A stretch of DNA of 64,000 bases, taken from Nonomuraea thailandensis (lineage in GTDB: Bacteria; Actinomycetota; Actinomycetes; Streptosporangiales; Streptosporangiaceae). The stretch is taken from positions 434,001-498,000 of the forward strand of contig NZ_JAMZEB010000002.1 in assembly GCF_024172165.1 (NCBI RefSeq). Direction: 5' to 3'. This document shows positions 8,043-17,058 of this stretch, one piece after another. Position 1 is the first letter of the stretch; each line of letters opens with the position of its first letter. A program made the translations under genes and the position numbers. The notes under the pieces are model-generated. The model saw only the letters and a program-made list of their open reading frames with translations. It was not told the origin of the DNA and ran no database searches.

Positions 8043-8108
8043 GGACCCGTTCCAGCGTGAGGCCCCTCGCGGGGAAGGTCGCGAGGGGCTTCACGCTGGA
8101 ACGGGTCC
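8043..8108. terminator. Very long bidirectional hairpin
   Basis: A 29-bp stem (8043-8071 with 8080-8108) with a single G-T mismatch encloses an 8-base loop (GGGAAGGT). It starts five bases after the stop of the small secreted protein gene and ends eight bases before the stop of the opposing gene, so it is placed to terminate both. The stem is two to three times the length of other terminators in this window. Confidence 0.8.
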
Positions 8109-8116
8109 CGACGGCC

Positions 8117-8530
8117 CTATCTGGCGCGGCCTTCGAGCAGGGCGATCCAGAGTGCCAGCCCTTCTGCTGTTCTGACCCAGGGGCTTTCGCTGATCCGTGT
8201 GCCTTGAGGTCTCCTCTGGGTTCGGCGGATGTGCAGCAGGCCGCCTCCGGCGCACAGTTCGTAGCTGGTCGGCAGGCATTCGCAGGTGAGGTCGCGGATC
8301 CTGATGGAGGGGGCCCTGCCCCACGAAGGGCCCCAGGCGATCCTGATGTGGCCGTTCTGCGGGGGCGCCGGGTGCGGGAAGGCGTGCGGGACGTCGAAGG
8401 CGGGGGCGCGGCGTTGGCCTCTGCTGCCGGCCTGGTCACCCCCGTCCGCGCCCGGGTCTGCATCAGCGCCTTCGTTCTCGCGCTCCCTGATGGGGGCGTC
8501 TCTGGGGTGGTGGTCATGCGTATCGGTCAC
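8117..8530 (-). CDS. Conserved hypothetical protein
   Basis: 137 residues with GTG start and a strong GGAGGAG ribosome site seven bases upstream. The first 50 residues are charged and disordered. The remainder looks folded: HIRIAWGPSWGRAPSIRIR, CECLPTSYELCAGGGLLHIRR, then ESPWVRTAEGLALWIALL at the end. This pattern of a small beta-rich domain occurs in uncharacterised actinobacterial proteins, often near XRE regulators; no such regulator is adjacent here. No function assigned. Its stop is at the foot of the long hairpin. Confidence 0.65.
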   Translation of the reverse strand: MTDTHDHHPRDAPIRERENEGADADPGADGGDQAGSRGQRRAPAFDVPHAFPHPAPPQNGHIRIAWGPSWGRAPSIRIRDLTCECLPTSYELCAGGGLLHIRRTQRRPQGTRISESPWVRTAEGLALWIALLEGRAR

Positions 8531-8878
8531 GTGATTCTCCTCCGTCTAGCTGTGACTGGGTGACCGCACGTCGAACCCGAGGGACGGCGGGGGATGCGCT
8601 TGGAGTGGATGAGGGCGCTGCGGATGTCGGGCGCGGGGTGCTCAGAAGGCGGACAGTCCGGCGGCGCGTCGATCGTCGTGCGGGGGCATCGCGGACGGTG
8701 GCTCAGGCACGAGCGTTGCGCGTTGTAACCGTGTGAGGACTCCTGGTCATGGCAGCATGCTAGACCCATGCGTATCGCTTGGTCTATATGTATCGGCTCG
8801 TTGGTTCAGACGGAAGCATCGTTGTCACGGCCGGAAAGAAGTCGCGTGTCCGGGACGGGATCGATCAGGGTGAGTGCG
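8531..8878. other. Intergenic region between divergent genes
   Basis: 348 bases with no convincing gene. It separates two divergent genes, so it should carry both promoters. The segment around 8755-8800 is locally AT-richer (TCTATATGTATC), the only promoter-like spot I see. An open frame on the minus strand has no coding character. Confidence 0.5.
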
Positions 8879-9697
8879 ATGAGAAGTCAGTTGCGCGATG
8901 AGAGTGACCTGCCGGCCAGGATGGAGCGGAACCTGGCCGAGCACGCCTGTCACCTGCACCGCCGGCTGGACGGCGCGACCGTCCTGGAGACCGGCGACCT
9001 CCTGGTCGCCGACAGCGGCCTCGCCGACGACACGTTCAACATCGTCGCGGCGGCCCGCTTCACCCCCGCCACCGCCCGGCGGCGGATCGCCGAGACGGTC
9101 CGGACGCTGGCCGCCACCGGCCGCCCCTTCTCCTGGTGGGTGGGCCCCGCCTCCACCCCGGACGACCTGGACACCCGCCTTCCGGCGGCCGGTCTGCCGG
9201 CCACGGAACACGAGACGGCCATGTGGGCCGACCTGCGGGACCCTCCGCCGCGACCGCCCGTGGACGGCCTGGAGATCCGCGCGGTGACCGCCCCCGAGCA
9301 ACTGTCCGACTACGCCACGGTTCTCGCCGCCAACTGGGACCCGCCCGCCGCGACCGTGCGCCGCTTCTTCGGCCGCGCCGCTTCGCAGGCGCTGGCCACC
9401 GGTTGCCAGGCCCGTTACCTGGTCGGGTACGTGGACGACCGCCCGGTCTGCTCGGCCGAGGTCTTCCTGCACGCGGGCGTGGCCGGCATCTACAACATCT
9501 GCACCCTCGCCGGTCACCGCCGGCGCGGCTACGGGGCCGCCATCACCCTCGCCGCCCTGCACACCGCCCGCCGCCATCACCGCATCGCGGTCCTCCAGGC
9601 GTCCGCGGACGGCGAACCCGTCTACCGCCGTCTGGGCTTCCGCTCCTGCGGCCGGTTCACCGAGTACGCCGTCACCCCGGCGAAGGCGCGACCCTGA
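8879..9697 (+). CDS. GNAT family N-acetyltransferase
   Basis: 272 residues. The C-terminal half is a GNAT domain: [19 protein letters not shown] (strand pair), [20 protein letters not shown], the acetyl-CoA pyrophosphate loop with R/GxGxG-type RRRGYG, and [16 protein letters not shown] at the end. The N-terminal half resembles the divergent first GNAT-like repeat of tandem acetyltransferases, so the protein is probably a two-lobe GNAT. The frame is open 37 codons further upstream, but that leader looks non-coding. I prefer ATG 8879 (GTG 8870 also possible). Substrate unknown. Confidence 0.8.
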   Translation: MRSQLRDESDLPARMERNLAEHACHLHRRLDGATVLETGDLLVADSGLADDTFNIVAAARFTPATARRRIAETVRTLAATGRPFSWWVGPASTPDDLDTRLPAAGLPATEHETAMWADLRDPPPRPPVDGLEIRAVTAPEQLSDYATVLAANWDPPAATVRRFFGRAASQALATGCQARYLVGYVDDRPVCSAEVFLHAGVAGIYNICTLAGHRRRGYGAAITLAALHTARRHHRIAVLQASADGEPVYRRLGFRSCGRFTEYAVTPAKARP

Positions 9698-10086
9698 CCG
9701 TCGCCGCGCCCGTCGGGAAGGTGTCCGGGGTGCCGGCGGGCCATTCGGCGATCGACGGCGCCGGTTGGGTCCAGGAGTCCGTCAACCAGGCGCCGCTCAC
9801 CGAGGCGGGGCAGGTCTTCCGGGTGGACACGCGCCACGCCGGCCATCCGGACGGCGCCGCCGGGTGGCCGACCAGGCCCAGGTGCTCGACCCGCCGCCAT
9901 CACCTGGCCGGCGGGCGAGGAGGAGGACGGCCGCCTGGAGTTCGGCGTCCGGCTCCGGCGCTACGACCTCGCGCCGGCCGGTGAGGTCGCCGGTCACGGC
10001 GAGGTGGCCGGCGCGGAGGTGGTCAAGGGGTACGTGTTCGCGGTGGCCGGAGGGCCGAGGCCGCGGGCGGGCGTGCGCGGGCCCAC
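9698..10086. other. Intergenic stretch with possible decayed coding sequence
   Basis: 389 bases without an intact gene between two convergent genes. Short protein-like pieces appear in more than one frame. One plus-strand segment (about 9915-10060) reads LEFGVRLRRYDLAP and later EVVKGYVFA, weakly recalling the VKGYE segment of Ku-type DNA end-binding proteins. No start, length or frame is consistent, so this may be a remnant or chance. Confidence 0.3.
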
Positions 10087-11346
10087 CTACTCCTTGACCA
10101 GCAGGGCGACGCATTCCACGTGGTGGGTCATCGGGAAGGCGTCGAAGGCGCGCAGGTCGGAGAGGGCGTAGCCGCCGTCCCTGAACCAGGCCAGGTCCCG
10201 GGCCAGGGTGGCCGGGTCGCAGGACACGTAGACGACGCGCAGGGCGTCCAGGGAGACGATGCGGTCGACCACGTCGCGGCCCAGGCCGGAGCGGGGCGGG
10301 TCGACCACGACGAGGTCGGCGCGTTCGATCTGGAAGCGGTCCAGGGCCTCCTCCACGCGCCCCCGCTCCACCCGGGCCTGGGGCAGGTCGCGGAGGTTGG
10401 CGCGGGCGTCGCGCACGGCGGCGGCCTCCGACTCCAGGCCGAACACCGCTCCCTCCGGGCCCACCACCTCCGCCAGGCCGGCCGCGAAGAGGCCGACGCC
10501 GCAGTAGAGGTCGAGCGCCCACTCGCCGGGCTCGGGGGCGGCGTAGGCGAGCACCGCGTCGAGCAGGGTCTCGGCGGCGCCGGGGTGGACCTGCCAGAAG
10601 CCGCTGCCCGCGACCCGGAACTCCCGGTCGCCGACCTGCTCGTGCAGCACGCCCGAGCCGCGCCGCGGGACCGTGCGGCCCTTGCCCTGGTCGAGCAGGA
10701 CCGAGGCGGGCGCCTCCAGGTCGGGGACGGTGACGCTGCGCCGGGCGCGGGGCGCGACGACGACGGCGCGGTCGCCGCCGGAGGAGGCGATGACCTCGAC
10801 ACCCGCGGCGCCCGGCCACAGGTGGTCCTCGGCGCCGGCCGCCTCCACCTCGGGGTGGGCGATCAGGCAGGCGTCGACGACCTCGATGTCGTGCGAGCGG
10901 TGCCGGCGGAAGCCCAGCTCGCCGGTGGGGGTGGCGGCGAACTGCACGCGGGTGCGCCAGCCGAGCCCGTCCTTGGCCCCGGGCACCTCCTCCACGACGA
11001 CCTCGCGCTCGATGCCCGCCAGGCGGCGCAGCTGCTCGGCCACGACCTGGGCCTTGAGGCGGCGCTGCGCCTCCAGTGTGGCGTGCTGCCAGTCGCAGCC
11101 GCCGCAGCGGCCCGGGCCCGCGTAGGGGCAGGGCGGCACGACGCGGTCGGGGGAGGCCTCGAGGATCTCGACGGCGTCGGCCCGGAGGAAGCGGGAGGTC
11201 TCCTCGGTGACGTCGGCGATCACCCGCTCGCCTGGCAAGGCGTGCCGTACGAACACCACCCGCCCTTCGTGGCGCGCCACACACCAGCCGCCATGGGCGA
11301 CCGGACCTACCGTCAGCTCGAGAGATGCCTGTTCCACATCCGACAC
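10087..11346 (-). CDS. TRAM-domain class I SAM-dependent RNA methyltransferase
   Basis: 419 residues, TrmA/RumA (RlmD) family, which methylates C5 of uridine in tRNA or rRNA. An N-terminal TRAM domain (about residues 5-60, VAHGGWCVARHEGRVVFV) is followed by Cys residues in CPYAGPGRCGGCDWQH that match the family's iron-sulfur ligands. The SAM motif LDLYCGVGLFAAGL, the VVVDPPRSGLG motif and the catalytic VYVSCDPATLARDL (nucleophile Cys) complete the set. I chose GTG 11346 because extending further would overlap the divergent gene. The gene is part of the conserved methyltransferase-APC-TrkA island; target RNA not determined. Confidence 0.9.
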   Translation of the reverse strand: MSDVEQASLELTVGPVAHGGWCVARHEGRVVFVRHALPGERVIADVTEETSRFLRADAVEILEASPDRVVPPCPYAGPGRCGGCDWQHATLEAQRRLKAQVVAEQLRRLAGIEREVVVEEVPGAKDGLGWRTRVQFAATPTGELGFRRHRSHDIEVVDACLIAHPEVEAAGAEDHLWPGAAGVEVIASSGGDRAVVVAPRARRSVTVPDLEAPASVLLDQGKGRTVPRRGSGVLHEQVGDREFRVAGSGFWQVHPGAAETLLDAVLAYAAPEPGEWALDLYCGVGLFAAGLAEVVGPEGAVFGLESEAAAVRDARANLRDLPQARVERGRVEEALDRFQIERADLVVVDPPRSGLGRDVVDRIVSLDALRVVYVSCDPATLARDLAWFRDGGYALSDLRAFDAFPMTHHVECVALLVKE

Positions 11347-11404
11347 CTTAGTGCCCTTGCCCGGATGACCACTTATCGGACTTGATCCATTACGCTGGGT
11401 GTTC

Positions 11405-13024
11405 ATGGGAAGGGTGGTGCGGCGGCGGCTCGGGTTCGGCGGGACGCTGCTGGCCACGCTGTTCGCCTGCGCCTCGCTGACGCCGTCGCTGCTGCCCCGC
11501 ACGTGGCTGTACCAGGGGGTGATGGGCGCGGTCACCGGCATACTCGGGTACGCGGTGGGCGCGGCGATCGGGGCGCTGTGCCGTACGGTGATCCGGCTGC
11601 CCGAGCGGGGGCGGCGGGCCGCCTGGCGGGTGATGCTCGCCGGCTGCGGCGTGCTGGCGGTGGTGGCGCTGTGGTACAGCTTCGACTGGCAGCGCGACCT
11701 GCGGGCGCTGATGGGGATGGACACGCGGATCACGTGGTTCCCGCCGGTGATCCTGGCCGTGACGCTCGTCCTGTTCGCCGCGGCGCTGCTGGCCGCCCGG
11801 CTGGTACGGCTCGGCGGCCGCAGGCTGATCGCCTGGCTCGACCGGTACGTCCCCGTGTACGTGGGTCATGCCGTCGGGGTGCTGGTCATCGGGTCGCTGG
11901 TGGCGGTGTTCGCCAACGACGTGCTGTTCAACGGGTTCGTGGCCAGGATGAGCGACATCTCCTCGGTCGCGAACGACGGCACGCATCCGGGCGTGCGCCC
12001 ACCGGCCTCGGCGTACCTGTCGGGCGGGCCGAAGTCGCTGGTGAGCTGGGAGTCGCTGGGCCGGGAGGGCCGCCGGTTCACCGGCACGGCCGCGACGCCG
12101 TCGCGGCTGCGGGCCTTCTCCGGACGGCCGGCCACGGAGCCGATCAGGGTTTACATCGGCCTTGACAGCGCGGCCTCGACGGCCGCCCAGGCGGCCCTGG
12201 CCGTGCGGGAGCTGGAGCGCACGGGAGCGTTCGGCAGGCCGGTGCTGGCCGTGCTCGGCACCACGGGCACCGGCTGGGTCGACCCGCACATCGCCGACAC
12301 CCTGGAGTACATGTACAACGGCCGCACCGCGATGGTCGCGATGCAGTACTCGTACCTGCCGAGCTGGGTGTCGTTCCTGGTCGACAGGGAGAAGGCGGCG
12401 GCAGCCGGCAGGGCGCTGTTCGAGGCCGTGCGCGAGCGGTGGGAGCGGCTGCCGACCGGCGCGCGGCCGAGGCTGCTGCTGTCGGGCGAGAGCCTGGGCT
12501 CCTACGAGCTGGAGCAGGCGTTCGGTGACCTGGAGGACCTGGTGGCGCGGGCGGACGGCGCGGTGTTCGTGGGGCCGCCGAACGCCAACCCCATCTGGCA
12601 GCGCCTCACTGCCGGCCGCGATCGCGGCAGCCCCGTGTGGCGGCCCGTCTACCAGGAAGGCAGGACCGCCAGGTTCGCCCAGCACCCCGCCGACCTGCAC
12701 CTGCCGGGCGCGCCGTGGCCGCGCCCGCGCGTGGTCTACCTGCAGAACGCCTCCGACCCCGTCGTGTGGTGGTCGCCCCGGCTCATCTACCGCAGGCCGG
12801 CGTGGCTGGAGGGCCCGCGCGGGCCGGGGGTGAACCCGGAGATGAACTGGTTCCCGCTGGTGACGTTCTGGCAGGTGCTGGTGGACATGACGAGCGCGCT
12901 GGACGTGCCGCCGGGCCACGGCCACCGCTACGGCGCCAACATCGTCGACGGCTGGGCCGCCGTGGCCGCGCCGCCGGGCTGGAGCCCGCACGACACGTGG
13001 CGGCTACGGGCGCTTGTCGGCTAG
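11405..13024 (+). CDS. Membrane-anchored alpha/beta-hydrolase family protein (DUF2319 type)
   Basis: 539 residues. The N-terminal third has about four hydrophobic segments (about residues 8-30, 35-58, 75-95, 110-135 and 155-178). The C-terminal part is the conserved alpha/beta-hydrolase-like domain of this actinobacterial family, with nucleophile elbow LSGESLGSYE and a YLQNASDPVVWW segment with the Asp. Physiological substrate unknown; lipase or esterase activity is only inferred. ATG 11405 is used; GTG 11399 is two codons upstream. The last 21 bases overlap the 3' end of the opposing APC permease gene. Confidence 0.8.
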   Translation: MGRVVRRRLGFGGTLLATLFACASLTPSLLPRTWLYQGVMGAVTGILGYAVGAAIGALCRTVIRLPERGRRAAWRVMLAGCGVLAVVALWYSFDWQRDLRALMGMDTRITWFPPVILAVTLVLFAAALLAARLVRLGGRRLIAWLDRYVPVYVGHAVGVLVIGSLVAVFANDVLFNGFVARMSDISSVANDGTHPGVRPPASAYLSGGPKSLVSWESLGREGRRFTGTAATPSRLRAFSGRPATEPIRVYIGLDSAASTAAQAALAVRELERTGAFGRPVLAVLGTTGTGWVDPHIADTLEYMYNGRTAMVAMQYSYLPSWVSFLVDREKAAAAGRALFEAVRERWERLPTGARPRLLLSGESLGSYELEQAFGDLEDLVARADGAVFVGPPNANPIWQRLTAGRDRGSPVWRPVYQEGRTARFAQHPADLHLPGAPWPRPRVVYLQNASDPVVWWSPRLIYRRPAWLEGPRGPGVNPEMNWFPLVTFWQVLVDMTSALDVPPGHGHRYGANIVDGWAAVAAPPGWSPHDTWRLRALVG

Positions 13025-15079
13025 CTGCTCCGACTCCTCCTTGACCGTCTGGTGCCAGGGCCGCCGCACCGATCCCGGCGCGAACGGCTCCGGCCTGCCC
13101 TGGAGCCGGTCGGACGAGTGGAGCTGCCACGGCACGCTGGTCACCATCACGCCGGGCTTGAACAGCAGCCGCGCCTTGAGCCGCAGCGCGCTCTGGTTGT
13201 GCAGCAGGTGCTCCCACCAGTGGCCGACGACGTACTCGGGGATGAAGACCGTCACCACGTCGCGCGGCGAGCGCCGGCGGATGGTCTTGACGTAGTCGAG
13301 GATCGGCTGCGTGATCTCCCGGTACGGCGAGTCGAGCATCTTCAGCGGCACCGGGATGCCCCGCCGCTCCCACTCCTCCTGCAGCCTGCGCGCCTCCTCG
13401 CCCTCCACGCCGACCGTGACGGCCTCCAGCGTGGAGGGGCGGGTGGCGCGGGCGTAGGCCAGGGCGCGCATGGTCGGCTTGTGCAGCTTGGAGACGAGCA
13501 CGATCGTGTGGTTGCGGGCGGGCAGCATGGCCGGCTCGTAGTCCTCGGTGAGCTCCAGCTCGGCCGCCACCTTGTCGTAGTGGCGCCTGATGCCCTTCAT
13601 CATGAGGAACAGGATCGGCATCGCGATCACCACGATCCACGCGCCGACCAGGAACTTCGTCAGCAGCACCACGATCAGCACCAGCCCCGTCATGACCCCG
13701 CCGAAGAAGTTGATCACGCGGGAGCGGTGCATCTGGTGGCGGATCCTGAGGTCGGTCTCGGTCTTCAGGTGGCGGGTCCAGTGGATGACCATGCCGGTCT
13801 GGCTGAGCGTGAAGGAGACGAAGACGCCGACGATGTACAGGTTCAGCAGGCGGCTGACGTCCGCCTGGAACCCCCACAGCAGCAGGCACGCGCCCAGCGC
13901 CAGGATGATGATGCCGTTGGAGAAGGCCAGCCGGTCGCCCCGGGTGTGGAGCTGGCGCGGCAGGTAACGGTCCTGCGCCAGGATCGAGCCGAGCACCGGG
14001 AAGCCGTTGAAGGCGGTGTTCGCCGCCAGGAACAGGATCAGCGCCGTCACCGCGGAGATCACGATGAACGGCACGGAGCCGCCGCCGAACACCGCGTCGG
14101 CCACCTGCGAGATGATCGGCTGCTGGTAGTAGTCGGGGCCGACGGGCGTGCCATCGGGCCTGAGCAGGTCGCGGGCGACCACCGACGGCTCGGCCACCTT
14201 CACGCCCGACGCCAGGCCGAGAGCGATGATGCCGCTGAACATGGTGATCGCGACGAGGCCCATCATCAGCAGCGTGGTGGCGGCGTTCTTGCTCTTGGGC
14301 TTCCTGAAGGCGGGCACGCCGTTGCTGATGGCCTCCACACCGGTCAGCGCGGCGCAACCCGACGAGAACGCGCGCAGGACCAGGAACGCCGCGGCGAAGG
14401 CGGTGAGGTTGTGCTGCTCGGGCTCGATCGTGAAGTGCGCGCTCGGCGCCTCGATGTCCTCGTGCAGCACCAGCAGCCGGAACCCGCCCCAGGCGATCAG
14501 GCTCAGAACGGCGATCATGAACGCGTACGTGGGGATGGCGAAGGCGGCGCCGGACTCGCGGATGCCGCGCAGGTTGACCACGGTGAGCAGGACGACGATG
14601 ACGATGGCGACGGCGGGCTTGTGCTGGCCCACGAACGGGATCGTGGCGCCGACGTAGTCGACGCCGTTCGCGACGGACACCGCGACGGTCAGCACGTAGT
14701 CGACCATGAGGGCGCTGGCCACGGTGAGGCCGGCGTTCTTGCCGAGGTTGGTGGTGGCGACCTCGTAGTCGCCGCCGCCGCTGGGGTAGGCGTGCACGTT
14801 CTGCCGGTACGAGGCCACAACCGTGAGCATCACGACCACGACGGCGATGGCGACCCAGGGGCTGAAGGAGTAGAAGGAGACGCCGGCCAGGGAGAGGATG
14901 ACCAGGATCTCCTGGGGGGCGTACGCGACGGAGGAGAGCGCGTCGCTCGCGAAGACCGGCAGTGCGATCCGTTTGGGGAGTAGTTGCTCGTGGAGCTGCC
15001 CGCTTCGCAGGGCGCGTCCCACGAGCAGGCGTTTGACAAGATCCGTTACCTTCGCCACGTAACGAGATGCTAGCCCCAT
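13004..15079 (-). CDS. APC family permease (TrkA-associated)
   Basis: 691 residues. Residues 1-490 form an APC-superfamily transporter of about 12 helices, with SDALSSVAYAPQEIL, the conserved YPSGGGDYEVATTNLG segment, and ALTGVEAISNGVPAF in helix 6. The 200-residue C-terminal domain is a soluble universal-stress or TrkA-like cytoplasmic extension. The family is often labelled amino-acid permease, but its fixed neighbourhood with two TrkA proteins suggests potassium or another cation-linked solute. It is transcribed divergently from trkA; the 82 bases between starts must hold both promoters. Confidence 0.85.
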   Translation of the reverse strand: MGLASRYVAKVTDLVKRLLVGRALRSGQLHEQLLPKRIALPVFASDALSSVAYAPQEILVILSLAGVSFYSFSPWVAIAVVVVMLTVVASYRQNVHAYPSGGGDYEVATTNLGKNAGLTVASALMVDYVLTVAVSVANGVDYVGATIPFVGQHKPAVAIVIVVLLTVVNLRGIRESGAAFAIPTYAFMIAVLSLIAWGGFRLLVLHEDIEAPSAHFTIEPEQHNLTAFAAAFLVLRAFSSGCAALTGVEAISNGVPAFRKPKSKNAATTLLMMGLVAITMFSGIIALGLASGVKVAEPSVVARDLLRPDGTPVGPDYYQQPIISQVADAVFGGGSVPFIVISAVTALILFLAANTAFNGFPVLGSILAQDRYLPRQLHTRGDRLAFSNGIIILALGACLLLWGFQADVSRLLNLYIVGVFVSFTLSQTGMVIHWTRHLKTETDLRIRHQMHRSRVINFFGGVMTGLVLIVVLLTKFLVGAWIVVIAMPILFLMMKGIRRHYDKVAAELELTEDYEPAMLPARNHTIVLVSKLHKPTMRALAYARATRPSTLEAVTVGVEGEEARRLQEEWERRGIPVPLKMLDSPYREITQPILDYVKTIRRRSPRDVVTVFIPEYVVGHWWEHLLHNQSALRLKARLLFKPGVMVTSVPWQLHSSDRLQGRPEPFAPGSVRRPWHQTVKEESEQLADKRP

Positions 15080-15161
15080 GCCGAGGCCCTAAACGCGCGG
15101 CTCCCCCCTGGGGCCATACTGGTGTCGAGCAACCGGCCGACCGCTGACGATGCGGGGGGAA

Positions 15162-15827
15162 ATGCATATAGTGATCATGGGATGTGGCCGGGTGGGATCG
15201 ACCCTCGCGCACATCCTTGAAGACAGCGGACATTCCGTCGCCATCATCGACCGTGACCCGCAGGCGTTCCGCCGGCTGCGCGCCGGGTTCCGCGGGCGGC
15301 GGGTGACCGGCGTCGGCTTCGATCGCGACGTGCTCACCGAGGCCGGCGTCGAGTCGGCCACCGCCTTCGTCGCGGTCTCCAGCGGCGACAACTCCAACAT
15401 CATCTCCGCCCGGGTGGCGCGGGAGACGTTCGGCGTCGACAACGTGGTGGCCCGCATCTACGACCCCCGCAGGGCCGAGGTCTACCAGCGGCTGGGCATC
15501 CCCACGGTGGCCACCGTGCGCTGGACCGCCGACCAGATCATGCGCCGCATCCTGCCCGAGGGCGCCGAGCCGCTCTGGCGCGACCCCACCGGCACCGTCG
15601 TCCTGGCCGAGGTCACCGTGAACACCTCCTGGATCGGCACCCGCGTCGTCGACCTCGAGAGCCGCACCCGCTCCCGCGCCGCCTTCCTCAACCGCATGGG
15701 CGAGGCCGTCACGATCTCCCACGACACCGTGGTGCAGGAGGGCGACGTGCTGCACGTCATCGCCGCGGAGAGCGACATGGACCGGATCAACAAGGTGCTC
15801 GCCGCGGCACCGGAAGAGGACGAGTGA
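15162..15827 (+). CDS. TrkA-type potassium uptake regulatory protein (first copy)
   Basis: 221 residues: an RCK-N domain with the dinucleotide fold MGCGRVGSTLAHILEDSG, the DRD end of the second strand, then an RCK-C (TrkA-C) domain from about residue 130. Cytoplasmic gating subunits of this type bind NAD(H) or ATP and regulate K+ channels or transporters. I use ATG 15162, five bases after a GGGGGGA ribosome site; an ATG four codons upstream is possible. It pairs with the next trkA one base downstream and with the divergent APC permease. Confidence 0.9.
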   Translation: MHIVIMGCGRVGSTLAHILEDSGHSVAIIDRDPQAFRRLRAGFRGRRVTGVGFDRDVLTEAGVESATAFVAVSSGDNSNIISARVARETFGVDNVVARIYDPRRAEVYQRLGIPTVATVRWTADQIMRRILPEGAEPLWRDPTGTVVLAEVTVNTSWIGTRVVDLESRTRSRAAFLNRMGEAVTISHDTVVQEGDVLHVIAAESDMDRINKVLAAAPEEDE

Positions 15828-15828
15828 G

Positions 15829-16488
15829 ATGCGCGTCGCCATCGCCGGAGCGGGCGCCGTCGGCCGTTCCATCGCGGCAGAGCTCCTGGAGAACGGCCAC
15901 GAGGTCCTGCTGATCGACAGCGACCCCCGGGCCATCAAGATCGACAGCGTGCCCCGCGCCGAGTGGCTGCTCGCGGACGCCTGCGAGATCGCCTCGCTCG
16001 ACGAGGCCGGCCTCAACAACTGCCACGTCGTCGTCGCCTCCTCCGGCGACGACAAGGTCAACCTGGTGGTCTCGCTGCTGGCCAAGACCGAGTACGGCGT
16101 GCCGCGCGTGGTCGCCCGCATCAACCACCCCAACAACGAGTGGTTGTTCAACGAGTCGTGGGGCGTGGACGTCGCCGTCTCCACGCCGCGCCTGCTGAGC
16201 GCCCTGGTGGAGGAGGCGGTCAGCGTCGGCGACCTGGTGCGCCTGATGACGTTCCGCCAGGGCCAGGCGAACCTGGTGGAGCTGACCCTGGCGGAGGACG
16301 CGCCGGTGGTGGGCCAGCGCGCGGGCTCGGTGCCGTGGCCGGTCGACTCCGCCCTGGTGGCGATCCTGCGCGAGGGCCGCGTCCTGGTCCCGACGGCCGA
16401 CGACCCGCTGGAGGCCGGCGACGAGCTGCTCTTCGTGGCCAGCCAGGAGGTGGAGCAGGAGCTCGCCCACCTGCTCTCCCAGCACTGA
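15829..16488 (+). CDS. TrkA-type potassium uptake regulatory protein (second copy)
   Basis: 219 residues with the same RCK-N plus RCK-C layout: AGAGAVGRSIAAELLENGHEVLLID opening in several short strands, SSGDDKVNLVVSLLAKTE, NHPNNEWLFNESWGVD and a TrkA-C half ending DELLFVASQEVE. It begins right after the stop of the first copy, so the pair is co-translated and may form a hetero-oligomeric ring. The partner transporter in this island is the APC permease, since no TrkH-like channel is seen here. Confidence 0.9.
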   Translation: MRVAIAGAGAVGRSIAAELLENGHEVLLIDSDPRAIKIDSVPRAEWLLADACEIASLDEAGLNNCHVVVASSGDDKVNLVVSLLAKTEYGVPRVVARINHPNNEWLFNESWGVDVAVSTPRLLSALVEEAVSVGDLVRLMTFRQGQANLVELTLAEDAPVVGQRAGSVPWPVDSALVAILREGRVLVPTADDPLEAGDELLFVASQEVEQELAHLLSQH

Positions 16489-16512
16489 GCCCGCCGGGTC
16501 GCGAGCCAGGCG

Positions 16513-17058
16513 TCACCGGTGACGGCCGAGCCGCTCCGTCACCGTCGCCACCCGATCCGCCAGCGGTCCCGGCGGGATGGGGACGCACTCGTACCCGAAC
16601 GAGGTGTAGGCCTCCAGGTGGATCCGCTCGAACCGGAGCGCCTCCTCGTGGGTGATCCGTCGTGCCGCGGTCGGGGTGACGAACCCGGGGCTGCACACGA
16701 ACAGGACCGTCCTGTCGTAGATCCGCCGCTCCTCGACCCGTTCCAGCTCGCGCGTCAGGGCCGGTGGGACGGGGTGGCCGAGGTAGGTGGCCAGGGCGTA
16801 GGTGCAGATGGGGGAGCGGTCGTAGAACTGCGCGCCGCCGGGCAGGGCGGCGGCCCGCTCCTGGCGGCGCCGTTGCAGGGCGACGACGTCCGCCACGAAG
16901 GACGCTCCGGTCCACGGCTCGTCGTCGCCCTGGGCCTGGCGCAGGGCGATGACGTCGGTCGCCGCCTCCTCGACGACCGTGTGGCCATCGAGCTCCAGCG
17001 ACCGCAGGATGGCGGTCTTGCCCGCTCCGGGGGTGCCGGTCAGGATGTAGCGCTTCAC
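16513..17058 (-). CDS. AAA-like P-loop ATPase/kinase (AAA_28 type)
   Basis: 181 residues. Walker A GTPGAGKTAIL at the very N-terminus, FYDRSPICTYALATYLG as the central lid-type region, TVLFVCSPGF, then an ITHEEALRFERIHLEAY helix and the YECVPIPPG end. This is the AAA_28 family of small P-loop proteins related to nucleotide kinases and NadR-like enzymes; substrate unknown. The GTG start gives MKRYILTG and is preceded by GAGGAA. Longer frames upstream lack coding character. It is divergent from the CAP-domain gene. Confidence 0.8.
   Translation of the reverse strand: MKRYILTGTPGAGKTAILRSLELDGHTVVEEAATDVIALRQAQGDDEPWTGASFVADVVALQRRRQERAAALPGGAQFYDRSPICTYALATYLGHPVPPALTRELERVEERRIYDRTVLFVCSPGFVTPTAARRITHEEALRFERIHLEAYTSFGYECVPIPPGPLADRVATVTERLGRHR

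Noticed and set aside
8527..8769. 80-codon minus-strand open frame in the intergenic region
   Set aside because: Composition is unlike coding sequence here and no ribosome site precedes its start.
3311..9697. Prophage or integrated element
   Set aside because: No integrase, phage structural gene or flanking tRNA or direct repeat was found.
9622..9903. Minus-strand open frame overlapping the acetyltransferase end
   Set aside because: No recognisable domain; the overlap region is clearly coded on the plus strand.
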